Assembly: GCA_016721195.1 (NCBI GenBank)
Contig: JADKIO010000005.1
Coordinates: 618,001-682,000 of the forward strand
Direction of reading: 5' to 3'
Source: Candidatus Geothrix skivensis
GTDB lineage: Bacteria; Acidobacteriota; Holophagae; Holophagales; Holophagaceae
Length of the DNA: 64,000 nt
Of the stretch, positions 1 to 7,321 are shown one piece after another. The notes beneath the pieces were generated by a model, which saw only the letters and a list, made by a program, of their open reading frames with translations, was not told the DNA's origin and did no database searches. Made by a program: the position numbers and the translations under genes. Position 1 is the first letter of the stretch, and each line of letters begins with the position of its first letter.

Positions 1-1
1 G

Positions 2-982
2 GTGAAGAACGCCCAGCTGCGTCAGGAGATCGAGCAACTGTTCGAAGGATTCGTGGCCGCCTCGGTGACGGCCATCGAGGCCCGGGACCCGGTGACGAGC
101 GGCCACTCGGGCCGGGTGGCCGATCTGACCGTGGGGCTGGCGGAGGCGGTCAACGCCACGCCCAATGGCACCTACGGGGAACTGATCTTCACGGACCGGC
201 AGCTGCGGGAGCTCCGCTATGCCAGCCTGCTCCACGACTTCGGCAAGGTCGGGGTGCGCGAGCAGGTGCTGGTGAAGGCCAAGAAGCTGGATCCGAGCCA
301 GCTGGAGCTCATCCTCCAGCGCCTCCGGCAGCGGGGTCTGGAGGAAGCCCTGGACCTGCTGGCCCAGGCCTGGCGGGGGGGGGAGCACTTCGACCCGGCC
401 CGCTGGGAGGCCGTGCTGAGGGACCGCCAGCTGGAGACCGAGCAACTCATGCAACTGGTCCGCCAAAGCAATGAACCCAGCATCCTGTCCCAGGAGGCGG
501 CCGATGGCCTGGGGCGGCTGGAGGATCTCCGGTTCGGGCACTGGACCGGCGAGCGCCGGGAACTGGTGGAACCGGAATCCCTGGCCAGCCTGCGGATCCG
601 CAAAGGCAGCCTGTCGGAGGGGGAGCGCCTGGAGATCGAAAGCCACGTCAGCCACACCTTCCGCTTCCTGGAGCGCATCCCCTGGACCCGGGATCTGGCG
701 GGGGTGCCGGAGATCGCCTACGCCCACCATGAGCGGCTCAGTGGCCGGGGCTACCCCCGCCAGCTGGGCGCCAGGGACATCCCGGTTCAGAGCCGGGCCA
801 TGGCCATCGCCGACGTGTTCGACGCCCTCACTGCCCGGGACCGGCCCTACAAGGGCGCCGTGCCCCTGGAGCGCAGCCTGGCCATCCTCCAGGAGGAGGC
901 CCGGGAGGGGGCCCTGGACCGGCCCCTGCTGGATCTGTTCATCGAGGCCCGGGTATTCGAGCGAACCGCGCCCAGGACCTGA
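2..982 (+). CDS. HD-GYP domain phosphohydrolase (5' end cut by window)
   Basis: Likely a cyclic-di-GMP phosphodiesterase or related HD-GYP signalling protein. The HD pair sits in HDFGKVGV (about residue 78) and the GYP part in HHERLSGRGYP (about residue 243), followed by the typical DVFDALTARDRPYK helix. The two halves are separated by about 100 residues more than in classical HD-GYP proteins; the insert begins after VLVKAKKL and ends at RKGSLSEGERLEIESHV. From memory, a family of GAF/HD-GYP proteins carries this same insert. The frame is open to the window edge, so the GTG at position 2 is probably internal and a sensor domain upstream is likely. Activity on c-di-GMP is inferred from the family, not shown. 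Confidence 0.85.
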   Translation: MKNAQLRQEIEQLFEGFVAASVTAIEARDPVTSGHSGRVADLTVGLAEAVNATPNGTYGELIFTDRQLRELRYASLLHDFGKVGVREQVLVKAKKLDPSQLELILQRLRQRGLEEALDLLAQAWRGGEHFDPARWEAVLRDRQLETEQLMQLVRQSNEPSILSQEAADGLGRLEDLRFGHWTGERRELVEPESLASLRIRKGSLSEGERLEIESHVSHTFRFLERIPWTRDLAGVPEIAYAHHERLSGRGYPRQLGARDIPVQSRAMAIADVFDALTARDRPYKGAVPLERSLAILQEEAREGALDRPLLDLFIEARVFERTAPRT

Positions 983-1031
983 GGCTGGAGGTCAGGGCCA
1001 GGAGGGGTTAGGCTAGAGGATTGGAGTTGCC

Positions 1032-1502
1032 ATGTCCGAACGCGAGCCACGCACCATCGACCTGCAGGGGATCATGGACCTGCTACCCCATCGGTATCCG
1101 ATCCTATTGGTGGACCGGATCCTGGATTTCGAACCCAAGACATGGATCCGCGGGCTGAAGAACATCAGCTTCAGCGAAGCGGTCTTCCAGGGGCATTTCC
1201 CCAGCCGGCCCGTCTTCCCGGGGGTCTACATCGTCGAGGCCATGGCCCAGACCGGTGGCTGCCTGCTCATGCGGGAGTTCGAGGATCGGGCCAAGAAGGT
1301 GATCTATTTCATGGGCATCGACGCCGTCAAGTTCCGCAAGCCCGTGGTGCCTGGGGACCAGCTGGTGATGGAAGTGAAGGTGATCCAGTTCAAGGGCCGG
1401 ATCTGCAAGATGCGGGGCGAGGCCTTCGTGGATGGCCAGAAGGTCGCCGAGGCGGAGTTCATGTCCATGCTCATGGACCTGGCGGAGGGAGAGGGAAAAT
1501 GA
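1032..1502 (+). CDS. fabZ: 3-hydroxyacyl-ACP dehydratase FabZ
   Basis: Dehydrates 3-hydroxyacyl-ACP to trans-2-enoyl-ACP in type II fatty acid synthesis, in the cytoplasm. The single hot-dog domain fills the 156 residues. The catalytic His is in GHFPSRPVFPG (His55) and the catalytic Glu in VEAMAQ (Glu69), both intact. The start ATG follows GGATTGGAG. The stop TGA overlaps the ATG of lpxA (ATGA), so the two are probably translationally coupled; fabZ-lpxA pairing is common because both use the same 3-hydroxyacyl-ACP pool for phospholipid and lipid A synthesis. Confidence 0.96.
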   Translation: MSEREPRTIDLQGIMDLLPHRYPILLVDRILDFEPKTWIRGLKNISFSEAVFQGHFPSRPVFPGVYIVEAMAQTGGCLLMREFEDRAKKVIYFMGIDAVKFRKPVVPGDQLVMEVKVIQFKGRICKMRGEAFVDGQKVAEAEFMSMLMDLAEGEGK

Positions 1503-2284
1503 GTGCGCAGATCCATCCCAGCAGCGTGGTGAGTCCCGAGGCCCGGCTGGGCGAGGGCGTCGTCGTGGGTCCGTTCTGCGTCATCGAGGGCGCCTCGGTG
1601 ATCGGCGCCCGCACGCTGCTCCGCAGCCACGTGGTCATCGGGCCCCACACCGAGCTCGGCGAGGACAACGACATCTACCCCCACGCCACCCTGGGCATGG
1701 GTCCCCAGGACCTGAAGTTCAAGGGGGCGCCCACGCGACTGCAGGTGGGGAACCGGAACGTGATCCGCGAAGGCTGCACCCTCCACCGGGGCACCGAGGG
1801 CGGGGGCGGGCTGACCACCCTGGCCGACGACAACTTCCTCATGACCGGCTCCCACATCGCCCATGACTGCCACGTGGGCAGCAAGAACATCTTCGCCAAC
1901 TGCGCCACCCTGGCTGGCCACGTCGAAGTGGGCGATGGGTGCAACATCGGCGCCTTTTCCGCGGTCCACCAGTTCTGCCGGGTGGGCCACCACGCCTTCA
2001 TGGGTGGCTTCACGGTGGCCACCCAGGATGTAATGCCCTTCATGAAGACCGTGGGTGCCCGAGATACCAAGAGCTACGGCGTGAACACCATTGGCCTGCA
2101 GCGCAAGGGCTTTCCGGTGGAGGTGGTCGAGGGACTGAAGAAGGCCCACCGGCTGCTGTTCCATGCGGGCCTGCTCCGGGAGGAAGCCATGGCCCAGGCC
2201 GAGCGGGAAGTGGGACAGATCCCCGAGGTCGCCTACCTCCTGACGTTCATCAAGGAAGCCAAGCGTGGTGTCCATCGTGGCTGA
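1499..2284 (+). CDS. lpxA: UDP-N-acetylglucosamine acyltransferase LpxA
   Basis: First step of lipid A synthesis: transfers a 3-hydroxyacyl chain from ACP to UDP-GlcNAc in the cytoplasm. The 261-residue length equals the family norm. Hexapeptide repeats of a left-handed beta helix run through the first two thirds, and the catalytic His lies in AVHQFCRVGHHAF. The C-terminal helical part (VVEGLKKAHRLLF) is present. The start ATG overlaps the fabZ stop by four bases; a longer in-frame ORF upstream is the shadow of fabZ. The 3' end overlaps era by 20 bases. Presence of this gene is direct evidence for an LPS-type outer membrane. Confidence 0.96.
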   Translation: MSAQIHPSSVVSPEARLGEGVVVGPFCVIEGASVIGARTLLRSHVVIGPHTELGEDNDIYPHATLGMGPQDLKFKGAPTRLQVGNRNVIREGCTLHRGTEGGGGLTTLADDNFLMTGSHIAHDCHVGSKNIFANCATLAGHVEVGDGCNIGAFSAVHQFCRVGHHAFMGGFTVATQDVMPFMKTVGARDTKSYGVNTIGLQRKGFPVEVVEGLKKAHRLLFHAGLLREEAMAQAEREVGQIPEVAYLLTFIKEAKRGVHRG

Positions 2285-3209
2285 GCAACCCGCTGCGGGT
2301 TCCACCCGGCGCCATGCCACCCTGGCCATCATCGGCCTTCCCAATGCGGGCAAGTCCACCCTGCTGAATGCCCTGCTGGGGCAGAAGCTGGCGGCCACCA
2401 GCCAGATCCCCCAGACCACCCGGACCCGCGTCCTGGGGGTGGTGGACCGGGGGGAGGTACAGCTGGCCTTCCTCGACACACCCGGCATCCACCTGCCCAA
2501 GCACGCGCTCAATGAGCGCATGATGGCCCACGTGGAGCAGGCCCTGGAGGAAGCGGACCTGCTGCTGTGGGTGGTGGACGCCGACGACTACCTGGGCACC
2601 GGGGAGCACGCCTTGGCCAAGCGCCTCCGCAAGCTGGGCCGGCCCACCTACCTGCTGCTGAACAAGGTCGATCTGCTGTCCAAGGGGCGGCTGCTCGAGA
2701 AGATCGCCACCTACAAGGACCTGCTGCCCTTCAAGGAGATCGTTCCCATCGGGGCCAAGATGGGGCTGAACCTGGATCCGCTCTGGACCATCCTCGAGCG
2801 TGATGCCACGCTGCCCGGCTGGCTCCATGAGGAAGAGGTCTTCACGGACCAGACCGAGCGGTCCCTGGCCTCGGAGTTCATCCGGGAGAAGGTGCTCCGC
2901 AAGACCCGTGAGGAAGTGCCCCACGGCGTGGCGGTCTATATCGAGCAGTGGCTGGAGGCCGATCACGAGGAGTACCCCGAGGACATGGACCCCGGCGGTG
3001 TCCTCATCGCCGCCCAGATCCTGGTGGACCGGGATGGTCACCGGAAGATCCTGCTCGGCAGCGGCGGCGAGATGATCAAGGACATCCGCCAGAGTGCCCA
3101 GCGGGAACTGAAGAAGCTGCTCCAGCGTCCCGTGCGGCTGGAGCTGTTCGTGAAGGTGGACGAAGGCTGGCGGGATCGCCCCGAACGCCTGGACCGGTTG
3201 GAGCTCTAG
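2265..3209 (+). CDS. era: GTPase Era
   Basis: Ribosome-associated GTPase needed for 16S rRNA maturation and 30S assembly. G1 is GLPNAGKST (residues 24-32), G2/G3 cover QTTRTRV and DTPGIHLPK, and G4 is NKVDL. A C-terminal KH domain is visible (GSGGEMIKDIRQSAQ followed by RRPVRLELFVKV-like strand). Length 314 is normal with a short N-terminal extension. The start is a GTG inside the end of lpxA, preceded by AAGGAAG; a second GTG directly follows and could be used instead. Confidence 0.95.
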   Translation: MVSIVAEQPAAGSTRRHATLAIIGLPNAGKSTLLNALLGQKLAATSQIPQTTRTRVLGVVDRGEVQLAFLDTPGIHLPKHALNERMMAHVEQALEEADLLLWVVDADDYLGTGEHALAKRLRKLGRPTYLLLNKVDLLSKGRLLEKIATYKDLLPFKEIVPIGAKMGLNLDPLWTILERDATLPGWLHEEEVFTDQTERSLASEFIREKVLRKTREEVPHGVAVYIEQWLEADHEEYPEDMDPGGVLIAAQILVDRDGHRKILLGSGGEMIKDIRQSAQRELKKLLQRPVRLELFVKVDEGWRDRPERLDRLEL

Positions 3210-3517
3210 CCCCCTTCAGATTGCAGCATCGACAGGGGTTTGTTCACTCGCACCATCGCGGATGGCCTCTGGTCGACTGCCCCCATGGCAGGCGGGTGGC
3301 CCCAGAGGCGCCTGCGAGGGAGCCTTCCGGGTTCGGCACGGGACTCCAGGAGTCACCTCCGTGGTCATGGAGGGTGCCTCAGATCCTCTTGCAGCCTATG
3401 TCTGCGCATTGTGCATGTACGATTGACGAGGAAAATCGCCGGGAATTTTCCTGGAGGCCCTAAACTTCTATCCATGGACACCAGAGATTCCCTGCATCTG
3501 AAGTCAGGAAGCTGAAC
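3210..3517. other. 308-bp intergenic region, leader of the CapD-type gene
   Basis: No credible ORF is seen here. It holds a short near-palindrome at 3342-3354 (GACTCC A GGAGTC) and a perfect 8-bp inverted repeat at 3429-3452 (AGGAAAAT, 8-nt spacer, ATTTTCCT) about 66 bases before the ATG. TAAACT at 3461-3466 could be a -10 element, but no good -35 is placed 16-18 bases upstream. I see no match to a known riboswitch or to ops/JUMPstart elements of polysaccharide clusters. Confidence 0.5.
3429..3452. promoter_or_regulatory. 8-bp inverted repeat upstream of CapD-type gene
   Basis: Perfect arms AGGAAAAT and ATTTTCCT separated by CGCCGGGA. It lies just upstream of a -10-like TAAACT, the position expected for an operator, or it could form a leader hairpin. 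Function is inferred only from position and symmetry. Confidence 0.35.
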
Positions 3518-5557
3518 ATGGAATTCCGCGTGCGGTTGACTCCCAAGCCTGCCCTCCGCCCCTTCGGGAACTACCTGTTCTGGCAGGCCGGGAAGGGGCT
3601 GTTGGATGGGCTCCTGGCGGCGGTGGCTTGGCTGATCGTCGAAGGGCTCTGGGTGGGAACCGGCTGGCATGGGAAGCGGGCGGCCCTCTGGGTGCTGGTC
3701 ACCCTGACCATCGGGGGGCTTTTCCAACTCACTCGACCCGTCTACCAGCGGACGGACCTCCGGGATTCCATGCGCCTGGGCATGGCCACCCTTTCTCTGG
3801 TCTGCTGCTCGGTGATCCTCAGGTGGCTGGTGGGACCCCTGGACCTGCCAGCCCAGATTCCGAGCATCGCCATCGGCGCCAGCATTCTCACGGGCGTGCT
3901 CTGGGCGACGCTGCGGATCGGCTATCGCTGGTGGTGCGAGACCTACCGCCAACAGGCCGGCAGCCAGGTGAAGATCGTGCAGAGGAGGAACCGGACCCTC
4001 ATCGTGGGCGCCGGGCACGCAGGGGCCATGGTTCTGCAGGAGCTGCTGCGCCATTCCGAATTGGGCTTCCACGTGGTGGGCTTCATCGATGACGATGCCT
4101 CCATCCACGGGGCCCAGGTTCACGGCAAACCTGTGCTGGGGGGCACGGCCAGCATCAAGGAAGTGGTCCGCAAGCACAATGTGACCCACGCCATCCTGGC
4201 CATTCCAAGCGCTCCGGGGCAGGTGGTCCGCAAGGTCAACGCCAGCCTTCAGGCCCTCCGCGTCCAGATCAAGACCGTGCCCGGGCTGTTCAACCTGCTG
4301 GGCACCCAGGTCTGGAAACCCGTCATGCGGGATGTCTCCATCGAGGACGTGCTGCAGCGGGAGCCGGTCCGCCTCGACAGCTCCGCCCTGTTCAAGGCCA
4401 TCGGAGATTCGGTGGTGCTCATCACCGGGGCGGGGGGGTCCATCGGCAGCGAGCTGGCCCGGCAGATCGCCACCTTCAAGCCCAAGCACATGGTGCTGCT
4501 GGGCCGGGGTGAGAACAGCCTTTGGATGATCCAGCGTGAGTTCCAGCGGCTCTTCCCGGGCCAGGCCTTCTCCCTGGAGTTGATGGACATCCGCAAGCGG
4601 GCCGGGCTGAGGGAAGTCTTCCAGCTCTACCGCCCTGACATCGTCATGCATGCGGCCGCCCACAAACATGTCCCTTTCCTGGAGACCCATCCCTCCGAAG
4701 CCGTCCTCAACAACATCTTCGGCACCATGAACGTGGTGGAAGCCGCCCTGGACTGTGGCACCCGGACCCTCGTCAACATCTCCACGGACAAGGCCGTCAA
4801 CCCGACGAACGTGCTCGGGGCCACCAAGCGCATCGCCGAGTGCATCGTTCTGGAGGCTTCCCGGAAGGTCAGGCCCGGCTCACGGTTCGTCAGCGTCCGG
4901 TTCGGCAACGTGCTGGGCAGCCGGGGCAGCGTCGTCCCCATCTTCCGGGAGCAGATCGAGCGGGGCGGCCCGATCACCGTGACCCATCCCGACATGACCC
5001 GCTACTTCATGACCATTCCCGAGGCGAGCCAGCTGGTGCTCCAGGCGGGCCTGCTGGGGGACAGCGGCAAGGTCTACGTCCTCGACATGGGCGAGGCGGT
5101 CAAGATCGCGGACCTTGCCTCGGAGATGGCGCGGCTGTCCGGGCTCACCCCCGGGCGGGATATCGAGATCCAGTACACGGGGCTGCGGCCCGGGGAGAAG
5201 CTCTACGAGGAGCTCTTCATGGATCAGGAACGCTCCAGCACCCGGTTGCACGCCAAGGTCTTCGAAACCAATCCCCAGGGCATTCCCTCGGACAAGCTCT
5301 TCGAGGGGCTCGAGGGCTTCCGGAAGGCGGTCCGCCTCCCCTATGGTCAGCGCCAGCCGGAGATCGTCCGCCTCCTCCAGTGGCTGGTGCCGACGTACAC
5401 GCCCTCCATCCTCGGCGTGGGCCGGTACGGTGGGTTCGCCTGGAACCGCCGGAAATCGGTGCGCCCCATGTCCCCGGATGCCCCCTGCCGGCGGAAGAAT
5501 CCGCCCCCGAAGGATGCCACGGCGCCCTGGCTGGTCGTGAACAAGACCAAGATCTAG
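3518..5557 (+). CDS. CapD/WbpM/FlaA1-type nucleoside-diphosphate-sugar dehydratase/epimerase
   Basis: Membrane-anchored UDP-GlcNAc 4,6-dehydratase type enzyme for making bacillosamine, QuiNAc or FucNAc precursors of surface polysaccharide. The N-terminal 140 residues hold four hydrophobic segments, followed by a CoA-binding-like Rossmann part (LIVGAGHAGAMVLQELL) and then the catalytic extended-SDR domain (VLITGAGGSIGSELARQ at about residue 292). AAAHKHVPFLE and ISTDKAVNPTNVLGATKR are the family's catalytic-site blocks. Length 679 is normal for long WbpM-type members. The last ~60 residues are basic and proline-rich. It stands alone, without glycosyltransferases beside it. Exact sugar product cannot be read from sequence. 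Confidence 0.9.
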   Translation: MEFRVRLTPKPALRPFGNYLFWQAGKGLLDGLLAAVAWLIVEGLWVGTGWHGKRAALWVLVTLTIGGLFQLTRPVYQRTDLRDSMRLGMATLSLVCCSVILRWLVGPLDLPAQIPSIAIGASILTGVLWATLRIGYRWWCETYRQQAGSQVKIVQRRNRTLIVGAGHAGAMVLQELLRHSELGFHVVGFIDDDASIHGAQVHGKPVLGGTASIKEVVRKHNVTHAILAIPSAPGQVVRKVNASLQALRVQIKTVPGLFNLLGTQVWKPVMRDVSIEDVLQREPVRLDSSALFKAIGDSVVLITGAGGSIGSELARQIATFKPKHMVLLGRGENSLWMIQREFQRLFPGQAFSLELMDIRKRAGLREVFQLYRPDIVMHAAAHKHVPFLETHPSEAVLNNIFGTMNVVEAALDCGTRTLVNISTDKAVNPTNVLGATKRIAECIVLEASRKVRPGSRFVSVRFGNVLGSRGSVVPIFREQIERGGPITVTHPDMTRYFMTIPEASQLVLQAGLLGDSGKVYVLDMGEAVKIADLASEMARLSGLTPGRDIEIQYTGLRPGEKLYEELFMDQERSSTRLHAKVFETNPQGIPSDKLFEGLEGFRKAVRLPYGQRQPEIVRLLQWLVPTYTPSILGVGRYGGFAWNRRKSVRPMSPDAPCRRKNPPPKDATAPWLVVNKTKI

Positions 5558-5754
5558 TGGTGCCCGCGCGAAACAGCTGGATCATCCGACCCTCCCATGG
5601 GCACCACATGGCAGGGGCTTGGGGGCACGGCAGTGCCCCCAGCGGGGTGACAGCCCAGGCGCGCATGAGCGTCTGGGCGCCAGAGGGGCCATGCCCCGAT
5701 GGGAGTGCACCTCGGCAGCACAGACCTTGATCCAGGTATTTCAGGCGAGGTGCA
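5558..5754. other. Convergent spacer with four consecutive inverted repeats
   Basis: Between the CapD-type gene (plus) and the carbonic anhydrase gene (minus). Perfect 8-bp stem at 5621-5640 (GGGGGCAC, loop GGCA, GTGCCCCC); 10-bp stem with one G-U at 5653-5678; 5-bp stem at 5685-5697; perfect 11-bp arms at 5704-5714 and 5746-5756, the latter covering the stop codon of the carbonic anhydrase. None is followed by a T-run, so a simple intrinsic terminator is not obvious. Confidence 0.6.
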
Positions 5755-6426
5755 CTAGATCGACAGATCGGTGGCGCGGTGGTCCGCGTCCAGGGGGGAG
5801 ATCCCTTCTGCACCCGTGACGGACATGTACTGTCCCCGCTCCGGATCGAAGGCGAAGACCTCGCCGGTTTCGATCTTGTACACCCAGGCATGCAGATGAA
5901 GCATGCCATTGGCCATCGCCTTGGCCACCGCCGGATGACGCCGCAGGTTCTCCAGCTGGACCAGGACATTCTCCTCGACCGTGGCATGGAGCAGCTCGTG
6001 GTCCTTCAGGTGGCCGTAGCTTTCCCAGATGATGCGTTCCGTGGCCCGGGCATGGGCCAGCCAGGCCCTGCTGGCGGGCAGCTCGCTGAGCTGCTCGGGT
6101 TCCAGCAGGGCGCGCATGGCGCCGCAGTTGGAGTGGCCGCAGATGATGATGTCCTTCACATGCAGGCTGGCCACGGCGAACTCGATGCCGGCGGCCATCC
6201 CGCCCATGCTTTCATAGGGCGGCACCAGGTTTCCCACATTGCGCAGGATGAAGAGCTCGCCCGGCTGGGTCTGGGTGATCAGGTTGGGGCTGATCCTGGA
6301 GTCCGAACACGTGATGAACAGGGTCTCGGGGGCCTGATCGTGGTGGTCCAGCCGCTCGAAGAGCTCCTTGTGGGAGCTGAAGATCTGGGTCTGGAACTGA
6401 TGGATGCCCTGGACGAGTCTTTGCAT
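5755..6426 (-). CDS. can: Beta-class carbonic anhydrase
   Basis: Zinc enzyme interconverting CO2 and bicarbonate, supplying bicarbonate to carboxylases. Zinc ligands are Cys40, His98 and Cys101, seen in CSDSRI and GHSNCGAM; the Asp42-Arg44 dyad of the active site is intact. At 223 residues it matches the E. coli Can/plant-type beta family. It starts 31 bases downstream of the stop of the ABC ATPase gene on the same strand, so co-transcription is possible. Its last codons lie in an 11-bp inverted repeat. Confidence 0.95.
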   Translation of the reverse strand: MQRLVQGIHQFQTQIFSSHKELFERLDHHDQAPETLFITCSDSRISPNLITQTQPGELFILRNVGNLVPPYESMGGMAAGIEFAVASLHVKDIIICGHSNCGAMRALLEPEQLSELPASRAWLAHARATERIIWESYGHLKDHELLHATVEENVLVQLENLRRHPAVAKAMANGMLHLHAWVYKIETGEVFAFDPERGQYMSVTGAEGISPLDADHRATDLSI

Positions 6427-6457
6427 GCGACCAGTCTAGCTGAGGTCGGGGAGGCGT

Positions 6458-7189
6458 TCAGAGGCTCAGGTTGGCCAGGTGCTCTTCGGGGGTGATGGGC
6501 GTGTTGGGCTCATCATGGATGACCTTCCCATCCCGGAGCTTCACGATGCGGTGGGCATGCCGGGCGATATCCTCCTCGTGGGTCACGAGGATGATGGTGT
6601 TGCCCTTCTGATAGAGCTCCTCGAAGAGGGCCATGATCTCGATGCTCGTCTTGGAATCCAGGGCACCTGTGGGCTCGTCCGCCAGCAGGATGGAGGGCTC
6701 GTTCACCAGGGCGCGGGCGATGGCCACGCGCTGTCTCTGGCCGCCGGAAAGCTGGTTGGGCATGTGGTCGCTGCGGGAACCCAGGCCTACGTTCTCCAGG
6801 GCCTTTTGGGCCATCTGATGGCGTTCCAGGGGTTTCTTCCCCGCATAGATCAGGGGTAACTCCACGTTTTGCAGGGAGGTCGTGCGGGCCAGCAGGTTGA
6901 AGGTCTGGAAGACGAAGCCGATCTCCTCATTTCGGATCTTGGCCAGGTCGTCATCCGTCATGGCGGAGGCCAGCTTGCCATTCAGCTCATAGGTGCCATC
7001 GGTGGGCGTGTCCAGGCACCCGATCACGTTCATCATCGTGGACTTGCCCGAACCCGAAGGCCCCATGATGGCGACGTACTCGCCCCGGCCGATCTCCATG
7101 GAGACCCCATCCAGGGCTCGCACTTCCATGTCACCCATCTGGTAGAACTTGGTGATATCGGTGAGTCGGATCAGGGGCGCTGCGGTCAT
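6458..7189 (-). CDS. ABC transporter ATP-binding protein, MacB/LolD type
   Basis: ATPase subunit of a MacB/LolD-family system (type VII ABC transporters: lipoprotein release, efflux or cell-division complexes), cytoplasmic face of the inner membrane. Walker A GPSGSGKST at residues 43-51, signature LSGGQRQRVAIARAL at about 147, Walker B ILLADEPTGALD, switch His in LVTHEED. Length 243 is usual. The matching FtsX/MacB-type permease is not in the window, either side; this ATPase is thus orphaned locally, and the specific cargo cannot be inferred. Confidence 0.92.
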   Translation of the reverse strand: MTAAPLIRLTDITKFYQMGDMEVRALDGVSMEIGRGEYVAIMGPSGSGKSTMMNVIGCLDTPTDGTYELNGKLASAMTDDDLAKIRNEEIGFVFQTFNLLARTTSLQNVELPLIYAGKKPLERHQMAQKALENVGLGSRSDHMPNQLSGGQRQRVAIARALVNEPSILLADEPTGALDSKTSIEIMALFEELYQKGNTIILVTHEEDIARHAHRIVKLRDGKVIHDEPNTPITPEEHLANLSL

Positions 7190-7274
7190 GGAATCCTCGA
7201 TGGACCCCCGCCGGGGCCTGCTCCATCTTCGCAGATGCTGAAGGTCCGGTTTAGGGCTCCGGGCGGATTCCCGT

Positions 7275-7280
7275 TACAAT
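7275..7280 (+). promoter_or_regulatory. Candidate -10 element TACAAT
   Basis: TACAAT lies 42 bases before the ATG of the acyltransferase-ligase fusion, in the divergent spacer. No convincing -35 is found at the right distance. The 14 bases starting here closely resemble those starting at the TACAAT upstream of secA (47137). Confidence 0.4.
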
Positions 7281-7321
7281 CCACGATTCTTCCGGTTTCC
7301 GGTTGGCGGGCCCCACTCCCC

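Noticed and set aside
3210..3517. c-di-GMP or polysaccharide-type (ops/JUMPstart) leader before the CapD-type gene
   Set aside because: No GEMM core and no GGCGGTAG ops sequence found.
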